DNA from: DASWLF01 sp963768765
Lineage (GTDB): Bacteria; Desulfobacterota; Desulfobaccia; Desulfobaccales; 0-14-0-80-60-11
NCBI GenBank assembly: GCA_963768765.1
Contig: CAVYJK010000021.1
Location: forward strand, 1-64,000
Length of the DNA stretch: 64,000 nt
Reading direction: 5' to 3'
A program made the position numbers and the translations under genes. Shown piece by piece: positions 1 to 7,213 of the stretch (positions within the stretch are counted from its first letter, which is position 1; every line of letters starts with the position of its first letter). The notes below the pieces were generated by a model. That model had not been told where the DNA came from. It ran no database searches and saw only the letters and a list, made by a program, of their open reading frames with translations.

Positions 1-56
1 GGCATCTTGCAGCTCCTGCAAACTTCGAGTTGATTTAGGATGAGAAAAAGCACATC

Positions 57-2024
57 ATGGGTGTCGACATGAAAGCTCCTGCTCAGCCGGTCGACTACGA
101 CTTCTCCCTGCTCACCGACGACGACCTTTATCTCTTCAACGAAGGGAACCAGTTCCGCCTCTATCTCAAGATGGGGGCCCATCTTCTCAAGCAGAAAGAC
201 GGGTGGGGCACCTATTTTGCGGTGTGGGCCCCGGATGCAGCCCAGGTCTTCGTCACCGGGGACTTCAACCGGTGGCACAAAAAGAGCCACCCCTTGCGGC
301 AGCGGGGCGCCTCCGGCATCTGGGAAGGCTTCGTCCCCGGGGTGGGGCAGGGCTCGCTGTACAAGTATCACATCGTCTCCAGATACCGCGGCTACCGGGT
401 GGACAAAGCCGACCCCTTCGCCTTTTTTTTCGAGGGGCCGCCCCGCACCGCCTCCATCGTCTGGGACCTGGACTATGCCTGGGAAGACGGCGAATGGCTA
501 CCCCGTCGTCACCGGCACAACGCCCTGGACAAGCCCATGGCCGTCTACGAGGTGCATCTGGGTTCCTGGCGGCGAGTGCCCGAGGAAGGCAACCGGTTTC
601 TCACCTACCGGGAACTGGCGCCCCAGCTGGCGGAATACGTGCGAGCAACTGGGTTTCACCCACGTGGAGTTCCTGCCGGTCATGGAGCATCCGTTTTACG
701 GCTCCTGGGGCTACCAGACCACCGGGTATTTCGCCCCCACCAGCCGCTTCGGGACCCCCCAGGATTTCATGTATCTCATCGATTACCTGCACCGGCACGG
801 CATCGGGGTCATCCTGGACTGGGTGCCGTCCCACTTCCCCGCGGACGAGCACGGGCCCGGCTTCTTCGACGGCACTCACCTCTACGAGCATGCCGACCCC
901 CGCAAGGGCTTCCATCCCGACTGGAAGAGCTTCATCTTCAACTACGGCCGCAACGAGGTGCGGAGCTTCCTGATGAGCAGCGCCCTCTTCTGGCTGGACA
1001 AGTACCACGTCGACGGCCTGCGGGTGGACGCGGTGGCCTCCATGCTCTACCTGGATTACTCCCGCCGGGAGGGAGAATGGATGCCCAACCAGTACGGCGG
1101 CAGGGAGAACCTGGAGGCCATCTCCTTCCTGCGCCAGTTCAACGAGGTGGTCTACCAGAACTACCCCGACGTCCAGACCATCGCCGAGGAGTCCACCGCC
1201 TGGCCGATGGTCTCCCGGCCCACTTACGTGGGCGGCCTGGGCTTCGGGATGAAGTGGGACATGGGCTGGATGCACGACACCCTGAACTACCTGAGCGTCG
1301 ACCCCGTTTACCGCAAGTACCACCACAACAACCTGACCTTCCGCATGCTGTACGCCTTCCAGGAAAACTTCATCCTGCCCCTCTCCCACGACGAGGTGGT
1401 CCACGGCAAGGGCTCGCTCCTGGCCAAGATGCCCGGAGACGACTGGCAGAAGTTCGCCAACCTGCGCCTGCTCTTGGGCTACATGTACGGCCAGCCGGGC
1501 AAGAAGCTGCTCTTCATGGGCGGGGAGTTCGGCCAGTGGGCCGAATGGTACCACGAGGCCAGCCTGGACTGGCATCTGCTGGATTACCCCCTGCACGCCG
1601 CCCTGAAAAGGTGGGTGGAAGACCTGAACCGACTTACCGCAGCGAGCCGGCTCTCTTCACCCAGGATTTCACTGCCTCGGGCTTTGAGTGGATCGACTGC
1701 AACGACGTGGAGCAGAGCGTCATCAGCTTCATCCGCAAGGGAGTGAGCCCCGAGGAGGTGGTCCTGGTGGGGTGCAACTTCACCCCGGTGCCCCGACACC
1801 ACTACCGGGTGGGGGTGCCCAGGGGAGGGTTCTGGAAGGAAATCCTCAACAGCGACGCCTTAGACTACGGGGGCAGCGGCCTGGGTAACCTGGGAGGGGC
1901 GGAAGCCGCGCCCATCCCCTGCCATGGCCGGCCCTTCTCCCTGGACCTCACCCTGCCGCCTTTGGGGGCGGTGTTCTTCAAGTATGAAGGCGGCGCCGGG
2001 GAAGAGGGAGCTATCAAGTCATAA
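57..2024 (+). CDS. glgB: 1,4-alpha-glucan branching enzyme (two frameshifts)
   Basis: Makes alpha-1,6 branches in glycogen (GH13, cytoplasm). The N-terminal CBM48 part has VWAPDAAQVFVTGDFNRW. The barrel carries GLRVDAVASM (nucleophile Asp), IAEEST (acid/base Glu) and LSHDEVVHGK (transition-state Asp). The C-terminal beta domain ends near LPPLGAVFFKYEG. The product is about 655 residues, normal for GlgB. The reading frame changes near 640 (about two bases missing before EQLGFTHVEFLP) and returns near 1630 (one base missing in DLNRL-YRSEP), so the middle third lies in another frame. All catalytic motifs survive across the breaks, so I think these are sequence errors rather than a dead gene. The start could be ATG 57 or ATG 69. 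No glycogen partner gene is visible in the window. Confidence 0.9.
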   Translation: MGVDMKAPAQPVDYDFSLLTDDDLYLFNEGNQFRLYLKMGAHLLKQKDGWGTYFAVWAPDAAQVFVTGDFNRWHKKSHPLRQRGASGIWEGFVPGVGQGSLYKYHIVSRYRGYRVDKADPFAFFFEGPPRTASIVWDLDYAWEDGEWLPRRHRHNALDKPMAVYEVHLGSWRRVPEEGNRFLTYRELAPQLAEYVRATGFHPRGVPAGHGASVLRLLGLPDHRVFRPHQPLRDPPGFHVSHRLPAPARHRGHPGLGAVPLPRGRARARLLRRHSPLRACRPPQGLPSRLEELHLQLRPQRGAELPDEQRPLLAGQVPRRRPAGGRGGLHALPGLLPPGGRMDAQPVRRQGEPGGHLLPAPVQRGGLPELPRRPDHRRGVHRLADGLPAHLRGRPGLRDEVGHGLDARHPELPERRPRLPQVPPQQPDLPHAVRLPGKLHPAPLPRRGGPRQGLAPGQDARRRLAEVRQPAPALGLHVRPAGQEAALHGRGVRPVGRMVPRGQPGLASAGLPPARRPEKVGGRPEPTYRSEPALFTQDFTASGFEWIDCNDVEQSVISFIRKGVSPEEVVLVGCNFTPVPRHHYRVGVPRGGFWKEILNSDALDYGGSGLGNLGGAEAAPIPCHGRPFSLDLTLPPLGAVFFKYEGGAGEEGAIKS

Positions 2025-2237
2025 TTATTTTTGTATTTAAATCATATCAAAAAAAATTTTATGGATTCATAAGCTGCTGATAAATAGCAGTACCTGACAC
2101 TTTTGCCCAATTGAATCGTATGCCAAATCTCTTCATGTTGGGTAATCTGGGCGACGGCGAAGGGATGGCCTCATGACCTCGGGATCAGGAAAGCTATCTT
2201 CGGCTGAACCCCTATGGACAAAGAATAGACAGTAGAT

Positions 2238-2327
2238 GCCCAACGTTCGCGATAACCGGTGGCGGGCTGAGGCGCTACCAGTAACCGCAGCGCCGTACCC
2301 GCCGTCCGGTTGATATCCTTGTTAGAT
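2238..2327 (-). repeat. attC-like integron recombination site
   Basis: Read on the minus strand, the site opens with ATCTAAC (fits R'' RYYYAAC) and closes 90 bases on with GTTGGGC (fits R' GTTRRRY). Between them are complementary arms: CAACCGG with CCGGTTAT, GGCGGG with CCCGCC, and GGCGCT with AGCGCC. The single strand can therefore fold into one long hairpin, as attC sites do. R'' faces the 3' end of the lipocalin-like gene, 86 bases after its stop, which is the orientation expected in a gene cassette. No integrase gene is in the window. Confidence 0.7.
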
Positions 2328-2412
2328 TGCCCTCATTTGAGGTAAGAAGTGTCGCCGGGCCTCGATGACGTAGGGGGAGATTGGGGAAGCATGTGGGAAA
2401 TCGCCCGGTTCC

Positions 2413-2901
2413 CTATTTCGCCCGTTCGAACGCAATAATACTTCGCGTCATCCCCTTTTCGGGCCAGTTAGGCATAACTCGCCATGGCGTGAGGACTTGA
2501 AGACGCTCGCCATCCACCCTGAAAAAACGCCTCTGTTCGGTACCGATCCATTCAGGATTCCAGGCTACTTCGACTTTGGTAATCCACTGGTCTCCTTCTA
2601 AGCGGTACGTACCTGTGTACGCAACAAGGCTGCTCAACAGGTCGGCACGTTCCTGAACGGTTTTCGCTGCTTTCCGCCCTTCTCCCGTCAGAACAAAAAA
2701 TACTCGCCCCTCGGGTGTGAAGATTACGTATCCCGTCGGGTTTTTTCCCATGGGTGGCTCTTTTTGGCCTGTCGCTTGAGTCTCAACGTCGTAGGAAACC
2801 AGCTTCCATACCCCGTGAATCTGGGCGCGATCATCACCAAAACTCGGTTGCACTGCAATAACCAACAAAACCAAAACAATTAACCACTTACACTTAAACA
2901 T
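2413..2901 (-). CDS. exported lipocalin-like domain protein
   Basis: A 162-residue protein with a clear Sec signal peptide (hydrophobic KWLIVLVLLVIAVQPSFG, likely cut near residue 22). The mature part resembles the lipocalin-like family Lipocalin_5: IHGVWKLVSYDVE near the start, GYVIFTPEGRVFFVLTGEG in the middle, then a YTGTYRLEGD strand and a basic end. Known members bind small hydrophobic molecules or have no known role; the ligand here is unknown. A strong ribosome site (AAAGGAGAAAGGAGG) precedes the ATG. It stands alone, followed on its own strand by the attC-like site, so it is probably an integron-cassette gene acquired horizontally. Confidence 0.7.
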   Translation of the reverse strand: MFKCKWLIVLVLLVIAVQPSFGDDRAQIHGVWKLVSYDVETQATGQKEPPMGKNPTGYVIFTPEGRVFFVLTGEGRKAAKTVQERADLLSSLVAYTGTYRLEGDQWITKVEVAWNPEWIGTEQRRFFRVDGERLQVLTPWRVMPNWPEKGMTRSIIAFERAK

Positions 2902-2928
2902 GATGGCCTCCTTTCTCCTTTATTTTCA

Positions 2929-2939
2929 GGCAATCTAAC
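2929..2939 (-). repeat. GTTAGATTGCC core-like motif upstream of the cassette gene
   Basis: On the minus strand this reads GTTAGATTGCC and fits the GTTRRRY core. The same 11 bases occur on the plus strand at 2321-2331, overlapping the R'' end of the attC-like site, so the lipocalin-like gene is bracketed by inverted copies. No full attC can be made around this second copy. Confidence 0.4.
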
Positions 2940-2948
2940 AATGATTAT

Positions 2949-2980
2949 ACAGTCTGCATAAAACGGTGAATGCAGACTGT
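2949..2980. promoter_or_regulatory. 11-bp perfect inverted repeat, possible operator or hairpin
   Basis: ACAGTCTGCAT (2949-2959) and ATGCAGACTGT (2970-2980) are perfectly complementary with a 10-base spacer, about 50 bases upstream of the lipocalin-like gene. Related half sites recur: CTGTATA at 2987 and TATACAGACTGT at 3081-3092. This may be an operator or a transcript hairpin; nothing identifies the binding protein. Confidence 0.4.
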
Positions 2981-3478
2981 TTCCTTCTGTATAAGAAGTT
3001 CCCGTGTTTTCCTATAGGTTCGTGAAACACCGTTCATATCAAATGATTGCACGATTTCGGGCCTCGATCCGTCCCCGTTTTATACAGACTGTAAAAGACG
3101 GGTCAAAGGGCATCGACGGGACTGCGCACACCCCCAACTTAGTTTATTAATTTAATATATATCAAATAAATATCCAAGTGTTTATACTAAATATATCTCA
3201 GATAGGTTCCCATCTTGGAGGAATACCGGGCCAGGTCGAAGCTGAATAGTTAGACGCTGGGGCCAAGGCCGAAGCTGAGAGGAGGCGAATCCAGGGTTAA
3301 AAATGCTGGTGGGGATTATGGCGGTGAAGGGGGTAAAACACACCCCCTGGGCAGCTTCTATGTGGAAATTTTCGGCTGCCACCTAACTTGCCAATATCTG
3401 CAATTTGGGAGAAGTTGCGGTATGGTGCTCATAAATTAATTATGCAAATATTTTAAACGAGTTCCAGTCTCTCCCCGC
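2981..3478. other. gene-free AT-rich stretch
   Basis: About 500 bases of mostly AT-rich DNA with no ORF that looks coding. It holds the third TATACAG half site near 3081 and poly-A/T runs at 3140-3190. The short minus-strand frame at 3182-3382 has no recognisable protein and no ribosome site. Confidence 0.5.
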
Positions 3479-3960
3479 TTATCTTCTCTGGAGCAATTTC
3501 TGCAATTCCTGCCAGGTTCGGGTATTCAAGACGTCGCTGGCCTCCAGCCAGCCCCGGCGGGCCTGGCCGATGCCGAAGCGGATGAAATCCAGGTCCCCGG
3601 TACTGTGGGCGTCCGTGGAGATGGCCACCTTGACCCCCAGGTCCTTGGCCAGTTTGCAATAGATGTCGGCCAGGTCCAAGCGATCGGGCTGGGAATCCAG
3701 CTCCAGGTAGCAGCCCCGCTCTTTGGCGGCGGTCATCAGGCGCTCCAGGTCCACGTCGTAAGGCTCCCTTTTAAAGATCAGCCGGCCGGTGGGGTGGGGC
3801 AGGATGTTGAAATAGGGGTTGTCCATGGTCCGGATGATCCGCTCGGTCTGCTTCTCCAGGGACAGGTTGAAGTGGTAATGCACCGAGCACACGGTGAGAT
3901 CCAGCTCTTTTAAAATCTCGTCAGGCAGGTACAGGGAGCCGTCTTGGAGAATGTCCAATT
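3479..3960 (-). pseudogene. polX: 3' remnant of DNA polymerase X / PHP phosphoesterase (polX)
   Basis: The 160 residues from DILQDGSLYLPDEI to the stop match the C-terminal part of the PHP domain of bacterial PolX: CSVHYHFNL, MDNPYFNILPHPTGRLI, ERGCYLELDSQPDRLDL, AISTDAHS and RFGIGQARRGWLE, including histidine and aspartate metal ligands. Full PolX has about 570 residues, so the polymerase domain and the first half of PHP are missing. Homology stops abruptly near 3960. The codons before it, up to the possible start at 4048, run into a long palindrome and look non-coding. This is a 5'-truncated gene and probably inactive. Confidence 0.75.
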
Positions 3961-4021
3961 GTGTCGGGTACCTGTGGAAAGAGCCTTGAGGAATTCTTCG
4001 CCCTCGAATGAGGTCTACAGG

Positions 4022-4063
4022 TGATGTGGTAGGTGTTTGCAACTGCAAACACTTACCACATCA
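4022..4063. repeat. 20-bp inverted repeat with 2-base loop at the polX breakpoint
   Basis: Left arm TGATGTGGTAGGTGTTTGCA and right arm TGCAAACACTTACCACATCA pair over 20 positions with one mismatch, which becomes a G-U pair in RNA. It lies between the truncated polX and the 3' end of the DUF4331 gene. No T-tract follows on either strand, so an intrinsic terminator is not obvious. It may be the end of an insertion that removed the polX front. Confidence 0.6.
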
Positions 4064-4086
4064 GGGTTGACGGACCACTAGCCCCC

Positions 4087-5121
4087 TTACGCGGGGGGCG
4101 GGTCGGGGTGCGCGTGCGGTGTGCCGAGGTATGGGAAACCCTTGAGGAGGTCAGTGTGCGGCCTGAGCCCGTCGGGCGGGATCTTGCCCTTTGAGAGCAT
4201 GGCTAGGCGGTGCGCCACGATGTGGTCGGTGAGCAGGCGGCCGTTTGGGTACCCGCCGGGCTTGGCGGGGTCGAAGCTCAGCATGTCGGGCAGGATCCCC
4301 TCGGCATCGATCACGGCTCTGGCCTCTTCGCTGGAGTAGCCCCCGACGTGCTCTAACACGTGGATGAGCTGGTCGAGGAAGCGCTCCCGGTCGTGAGCAG
4401 GCTCGCTCCGGTTGAATTCCGGTTTGATCTCGTCGGTGAAGAAGAAGTTGGCGAAGGTCGGGTGGCCGGAGCGATCGACGGGAACGAGCTTACCGGCGCG
4501 GCGGATGCTGACCCGCCCCCAGATGCGCACCGCGGGGTTGGCGCCGAGAAGGCGCGTCGGTAGCTCAAACGCCATGCTGAACACGTTATAGTTCGCAAAA
4601 AGGTCTTTGCCGGTCCACCGGCTCGGGTCCGGAGCTCCCTCGAGGCCGGTGAAGTTTTTTCCGCCCTTGTGGTCGAACAGGTTCAGGATTCCCGCGAAGT
4701 CGATGAAGAAAGCGTCGCTGCGAAGTCCGACGAAGAAAGTGTAGGGGCCCGACGTGACGATGCGCGGCTCGGGACCGAACGACACCTCGACGTCTTTGAA
4801 GATCGGCTCCCCGGCGGCCTCAGCCGTACGGGCCTCTGAGCCGGTTGCCAGGTAGACGGTCGCACGCTGCCGACCGTCTCGCGGCTCGGAGAACACCAGG
4901 ATGAGCGCGACGTCGGTCTCGTCGTCGCCGTCGTTGTCGATGTTGATCCGGTACACGGCGTCGGGGTGGAACGCCGCCGCCTTGGCGAACGAGTTACAGT
5001 TGAGGATCAGCACGGTCCTCGACGCGTCCGTCGGTACTTGGAAGGCGTAGAGATCGGTGAGGTCGAGTCGAGTGTCCCCTTCGGGAGGACCGAGGTTCAG
5101 GCCAGTGAAGTGGTTCGACAT
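4087..5121 (-). CDS. DUF4331 family protein
   Basis: A 344-residue protein recognisable as DUF4331 from SNHFTGLNLGPPEGDTRLDLTDLYAFQ at the front, the RINIDNDGDDETDVAL segment, the YTFFVGLRSDAFFIDF block and the late SFDPAKPGGYPNGRLLTDHI motif. Members are widespread in soil bacteria and have no established function. There is no signal peptide here, although many relatives are exported. It has a good ribosome site (AAGGAGAACACC before ATG). It lies between the truncated polX and gapA, and uses TCG, ACG and GTC more freely than its neighbours, which hints at recent arrival. Confidence 0.75.
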   Translation of the reverse strand: MSNHFTGLNLGPPEGDTRLDLTDLYAFQVPTDASRTVLILNCNSFAKAAAFHPDAVYRINIDNDGDDETDVALILVFSEPRDGRQRATVYLATGSEARTAEAAGEPIFKDVEVSFGPEPRIVTSGPYTFFVGLRSDAFFIDFAGILNLFDHKGGKNFTGLEGAPDPSRWTGKDLFANYNVFSMAFELPTRLLGANPAVRIWGRVSIRRAGKLVPVDRSGHPTFANFFFTDEIKPEFNRSEPAHDRERFLDQLIHVLEHVGGYSSEEARAVIDAEGILPDMLSFDPAKPGGYPNGRLLTDHIVAHRLAMLSKGKIPPDGLRPHTDLLKGFPYLGTPHAHPDPPPA

Positions 5122-5237
5122 GGTGTTCTCCTTACGATAACGTAAGTGTATTAGCGTTTATTTTGCTGAATTTCTGACAAATGCCCACTTAAAGGGGTTC
5201 TTCCCGGGTAGGGTGGGGCCGCCCTCCAGCCGCGCCG

Positions 5238-5264
5238 CAGGGGCGGGTTTAAAACCCGCCCCTG
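5238..5264. repeat. 13-bp perfect inverted repeat
   Basis: CAGGGGCGGGTTT and AAACCCGCCCCTG pair perfectly around a single A. It lies in the gap between the DUF4331 start and the gapA stop. It could act in termination of gapA but has no run of T; it is more likely a dispersed palindromic repeat. Confidence 0.5.
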
Positions 5265-5309
5265 CCTGGTTATGGACCTGGTTTGAGGGGAGATCTTAAT
5301 TATCCAGGC

Positions 5310-6308
5310 TCAACCTTCCCTGACTATCCGCAGGGCCTCCCGGATCATCTGATTGGTATAGCCCCACTCGTTGTCGTACCAGCTCATGATCTTTACCAGG
5401 TCGCCGTCCACCACCAGGGTCATGCTGGGATCGAAGATGGAGGCGTGGGGGTTGGCGATGATGTCCGAGGAGACGATCTCGTCTTCGGCATATTCCAGGA
5501 TCTCTTTATAGCGTGGGCTCTGGGATTCTTCCTTGAAGATGCGGTTGATCTCCTCCACCGTGGTGGGCCGTTCGGTGACAAAAACCAGGTCGGCCAGCGA
5601 CCCCGAGGGCACCGGGCAGCGCACCGCCACCCCGTCAAATTTCCCCTTGTATTGAGGCAGGGTATTGGTGGTGGCCACCGCGGCGCCGGTGGAGGTGGGC
5701 ACCAGGTTGGCGGCCCCGGCCCGGCCCCGGCGAAACTTCTTGCTGGGACCATCCACGATGGCCTGGGAAGAGGTGTAGGCGTGAATGGTGGTCATCATCG
5801 CCTTCTTGACGCCGATGCGCCGTCCCATGATCTCCACCACCGGGGTGATGCAGTTGGTGGTGCAGGAGGCGCAGGAGATCATGCGCTCCTCTTCCCCGGG
5901 TTGGGTGACGCCGTGCACGATGCAGCAGATATCCGCCCCTTTGGGGGGAGCCGATAGGATGGCGTACCGGGCCCCCGCGGCAAGGTGCTTGCCCAGGCCT
6001 TCCGACTGGGTGAAGAGACCGGTGCATTCAAAGACAATCTCCACTCCCAGGTCCTTCCAGGGAAGTTGGGCCGGGTCCCGTTCGCTCAAAAATTTAATGG
6101 TCTTGCCGGCCACCTCCATGGCGTTGCCGCTCATCTTCACCCGATGCTTATAAGGTCCGTAAACGGTGTCGTAGTTCAATAAATAGACCAGGTTGTCCAG
6201 GGACATGAGGTCATTGACGGCCACCAGCTCAAACTCCGGCTGATCCATAATGATCTTCATCGCGGCCCTGCCAATCCGTCCCATGCCGTTGATCGCCACC
6301 TTAGCCAT
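5310..6308 (-). CDS. gapA: glyceraldehyde-3-phosphate dehydrogenase, type I
   Basis: Oxidises and phosphorylates glyceraldehyde-3-phosphate with NAD(P)+ in glycolysis, or the reverse in gluconeogenesis. It is complete at 332 residues. The NAD fold begins INGMGRIGRAAMKI. The catalytic Cys lies in SCASCTTNC, followed by the family motifs TTIHAYTSSQ and AVRCPVPSGSLADL, and the C-terminal WYDNEWGY. The start ATG is preceded by AAAGGAG. It is a single gene with no glycolytic neighbours; uspA lies upstream on the same strand. The cofactor preference (NAD or NADP) cannot be read safely. Confidence 0.95.
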   Translation of the reverse strand: MAKVAINGMGRIGRAAMKIIMDQPEFELVAVNDLMSLDNLVYLLNYDTVYGPYKHRVKMSGNAMEVAGKTIKFLSERDPAQLPWKDLGVEIVFECTGLFTQSEGLGKHLAAGARYAILSAPPKGADICCIVHGVTQPGEEERMISCASCTTNCITPVVEIMGRRIGVKKAMMTTIHAYTSSQAIVDGPSKKFRRGRAGAANLVPTSTGAAVATTNTLPQYKGKFDGVAVRCPVPSGSLADLVFVTERPTTVEEINRIFKEESQSPRYKEILEYAEDEIVSSDIIANPHASIFDPSMTLVVDGDLVKIMSWYDNEWGYTNQMIREALRIVREG

Positions 6309-6394
6309 AGCTTAACTCCTTTCCAAGATCATGATCTGGTCCGTGCCCATTATGTCCCTATCCCGCGGGTAATGCAACCCGGCATTCAGCCCAA

Positions 6395-6865
6395 TCACCT
6401 CTTCTCTTCCCGGGGGGCCCTGATAGTCAGCACCGGGCACGGGGCCAGGCGCACCACTTTTTCGGCCACGGAGCCGAAGACGAAATGCCGCCAGCCGCTC
6501 TGCCCATGGGTGGCGATGACAATGAGGTCCACTCTCTCTTGCTCCGCCATCCGGACAATTTCCAGGGCGGGATCCCCGGTCACCACGGTGGCCAGAGTGC
6601 GCACCTGGGGGGAAACCTTCTGGGCCACCAGCCCCTTCAGGGCATTTTCCGCGGAGGCGGTCAATTCCTGCTGATACGAGGCCAAATCGTAGCCGGAGAT
6701 AAACGGGGGAGTCGGATAGGGATATTCCGGCGGCACGGGGGAAATCACGTGGACAATGTGGAGTTCGGCCACGAAATGTAAGGCCAGCTCCACCCCGTAT
6801 TGCAGGGCCTCCAGGGAGGGCTCGCTGAAGTCCGTGGGGCAGAGGATCTTTTTAAACGGCAGCAA
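6395..6865 (-). CDS. universal stress protein, UspA family
   Basis: A 156-residue single Usp domain. It starts LPFKKILCPTDFSEPS and has the nucleotide-loop region near the end, THG then nine residues then GS (HGQSGWRHFVFGSV), followed by VRLAPCPVLTI. The first glycine of the usual ATP motif is Ala here, but the rest fits ATP-binding members. The start is a TTG at 6865, supported by a GGAGGA ribosome site a few bases upstream; no ATG is available nearby. It sits upstream of gapA on the same strand with an 86-base gap and may share a transcript. The role is a general stress or starvation response, not specific. Confidence 0.88.
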   Translation of the reverse strand: MLPFKKILCPTDFSEPSLEALQYGVELALHFVAELHIVHVISPVPPEYPYPTPPFISGYDLASYQQELTASAENALKGLVAQKVSPQVRTLATVVTGDPALEIVRMAEQERVDLIVIATHGQSGWRHFVFGSVAEKVVRLAPCPVLTIRAPREEKR

Positions 6866-7213
6866 GTTTGGTTCCTCCGGGTTAGGTGGACCTGTTAAAC
6901 CAAAGTAGAGGGGGCACCTTGCCCTCTAAGGACCAGGTTAAGGTAAATTTAATCACCTTGAGCACGGGCGCAAGTTCTGTTGCGATAATCTTTACTCCGG
7001 TTTTCGCGGACCCCGATGGCATTGTAGGGGCGAGGTCTCCTCGCCCTCATGGGGCGGGGAAACCCCACCCCTACGGGAAATCTGCAATAAATCCCTCCCG
7101 TCAAATTTTGAAAATCGCCAACCTGTTTCTCCCGGCAGTTGCCAGAGGCGATTTGGAGCACTAGCTTATAGGACACACCCAATAGCGGCTGGATGCCAGG
7201 AAGGGGGCCAACT
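6866..7213. other. divergent intergenic region with a palindromic repeat
   Basis: A gap of about 350 bases between the divergent uspA and the Rieske-FAD gene, so it should hold both promoters. No clear promoter was picked. It contains the GTAGGGGCG-type repeat at 7024-7075. Confidence 0.5.
7024..7075. repeat. GTAGGGGC-type palindromic repeat, copy 1
   Basis: Begins TGTAGGGGCGAGG and ends CACCCCTAC. It has inner inverted arms GGCGAGG/CCTCGCC and GGGGCGGGG/CCCCACCCC. The same head and tail occur at 34149-34206 and 58571-58631. Confidence 0.6.

Noticed and set aside
3182..3382. 66-codon minus-strand frame in the spacer before polX
   Set aside because: No ribosome site, no recognisable sequence and unusual composition.
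4022..4063. Palindrome as a simple rho-independent terminator of the DUF4331 gene
   Set aside because: The stem is strong and well placed, but no T-run follows on the minus strand; kept as an unexplained inverted repeat.
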